Assembly: GCA_016281475.1 (NCBI GenBank)
Contig: JAEEIS010000011.1
Coordinates: forward strand, 1-7,866
Reading direction: 5' to 3'
DNA from: Bacteroidales bacterium
GTDB lineage: Bacteria; Bacteroidota; Bacteroidia; Bacteroidales; P3
Length of the DNA stretch: 7,866 bases
In this document: positions 7,713-7,866 of the stretch, in pieces
How the letters are laid out: every line of letters begins with the position of its first letter
How positions within the stretch are numbered: the first letter of the stretch is position 1
Notes under the pieces: generated by a model
What the model was told of the DNA's origin: nothing
Databases searched by the model: none
The model's input: the letters and a program-made list of their open reading frames with translations, nothing else
Program-made: the position numbers and the translations under genes

Positions 7713-7866
7713 CTATCCAAACATTTGTTTGAATAATCCAAACATTTGTTTGAATAATCCAAACATTTTGAGTTTTCTTTTTCCTGAAAAAGTGGTATAG
7801 GGAACGTAGCCCTTTGGAATTTTGAAGATTATTCCTTCTCTTCTGACATCATTCGATGCACCTTGC
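7713..7866 (-). CDS. C-terminal fragment of an unrecognised protein entering from the right edge
   Basis: Reading the minus strand from base 7865, a frame stays open for 50 codons to TAG at 7715-7713. It begins QGASNDVRREGIIFKIPKGY, continues VPYTTFSGKRKLK, and ends with the heptad MFGLFKQ twice plus MFG. The first ~30 residues read like ordinary folded protein, and the codons look used (ATC TTC, AAG GGC TAC GTT CCC TAT ACC). The competing frames either hit a stop early or read as low-complexity, aromatic- and asparagine-rich sequence. The basic SGKRKLK stretch followed by short hydrophobic heptads could be an amphipathic tail. I do not recognise the family. The gene lies 135 bases upstream of the T9SS gene on the same strand, so co-transcription is possible. 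It is too short in this window to be certain. Confidence 0.5.
   Translation of the reverse strand, partial: QGASNDVRREGIIFKIPKGYVPYTTFSGKRKLKMFGLFKQMFGLFKQMFG
7715..7768. repeat. 21-bp tandem repeat, about 2.6 copies
   Basis: The unit ATCCAAACATTTGTTTGAATA occupies 7715-7735 and 7736-7756 without mismatch, and its first 12 bases recur at 7757-7768. On the minus strand it encodes MFGLFKQ per copy in the frame of the right-edge gene, so it extends that protein by whole heptads. Each unit also contains an imperfect dyad (CAAAC, four bases, GTTTG). The 21-base period is two turns of DNA, so a phased protein-binding array is a second possible reading. Slippage or unequal exchange would explain its origin. 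Confidence 0.9.

Noticed and set aside
7715..7768. CRISPR-like array
   Set aside because: The units abut with no spacers, there are fewer than three full copies, and they keep a coding frame.

Overview
The window looks like a piece of a Bacteroidota genome, most likely order Bacteroidales. The clearest sign is a minus-strand protein with a signal peptide and a C-terminal type IX secretion sorting domain (a system essentially confined to this phylum). The other genes show no clear AGGAGG-type ribosome sites, which also fits. The genus cannot be read from the sequence.

Layout. (1) Bases 1-5719, plus strand: the 3' part of one very large gene for an SpvB/TcdB-type RHS (YD-repeat) protein. Its beginning lies left of the window. 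In order it holds a short beta-rich segment resembling those found in Bacteroidetes RHS proteins, the SpvB-type N-terminal domain, five FG-GAP/VCBS calcium-loop repeats, a TcdB-like middle region, and a long RHS shell. The RHS shell stops abruptly at the motif DLINM. The usual continuation (the N-G-R-x-Y-D-P and S-P-D-P type end of the core, then a variable toxin tip) is missing. It is replaced by 57 lysine/arginine-rich residues of lower-GC, non-RHS sequence. (2) Bases 5720-5828: a 109-base convergent intergenic gap almost filled by a long palindrome built from CTCACC/GGTGAG units. (3) Bases 5829-7577, minus strand: the secreted T9SS cargo protein, probably a beta-propeller, with two consecutive signal-peptide-like starts. 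(4) Bases 7578-7712: an AT-rich gap with a possible promoter for the T9SS gene and a plus-strand terminator-like hairpin. (5) Bases 7713-7866, minus strand: the last 50 codons of an unrecognised gene that enters from the right. Its 3' end consists of a 21-bp tandem repeat encoding the heptad MFGLFKQ.

How the genes relate. The RHS gene and the T9SS gene converge and show no operon link. The unknown gene and the T9SS gene are tandem on the minus strand, 135 bases apart. No immunity gene follows the RHS gene, which agrees with loss of the toxin tip. I see no RNA genes, CRISPR array, insertion sequence or replication origin. The best candidates for something unusual are the replaced RHS end, the intergenic palindrome, and the repeat-encoded C-terminus at the right edge.
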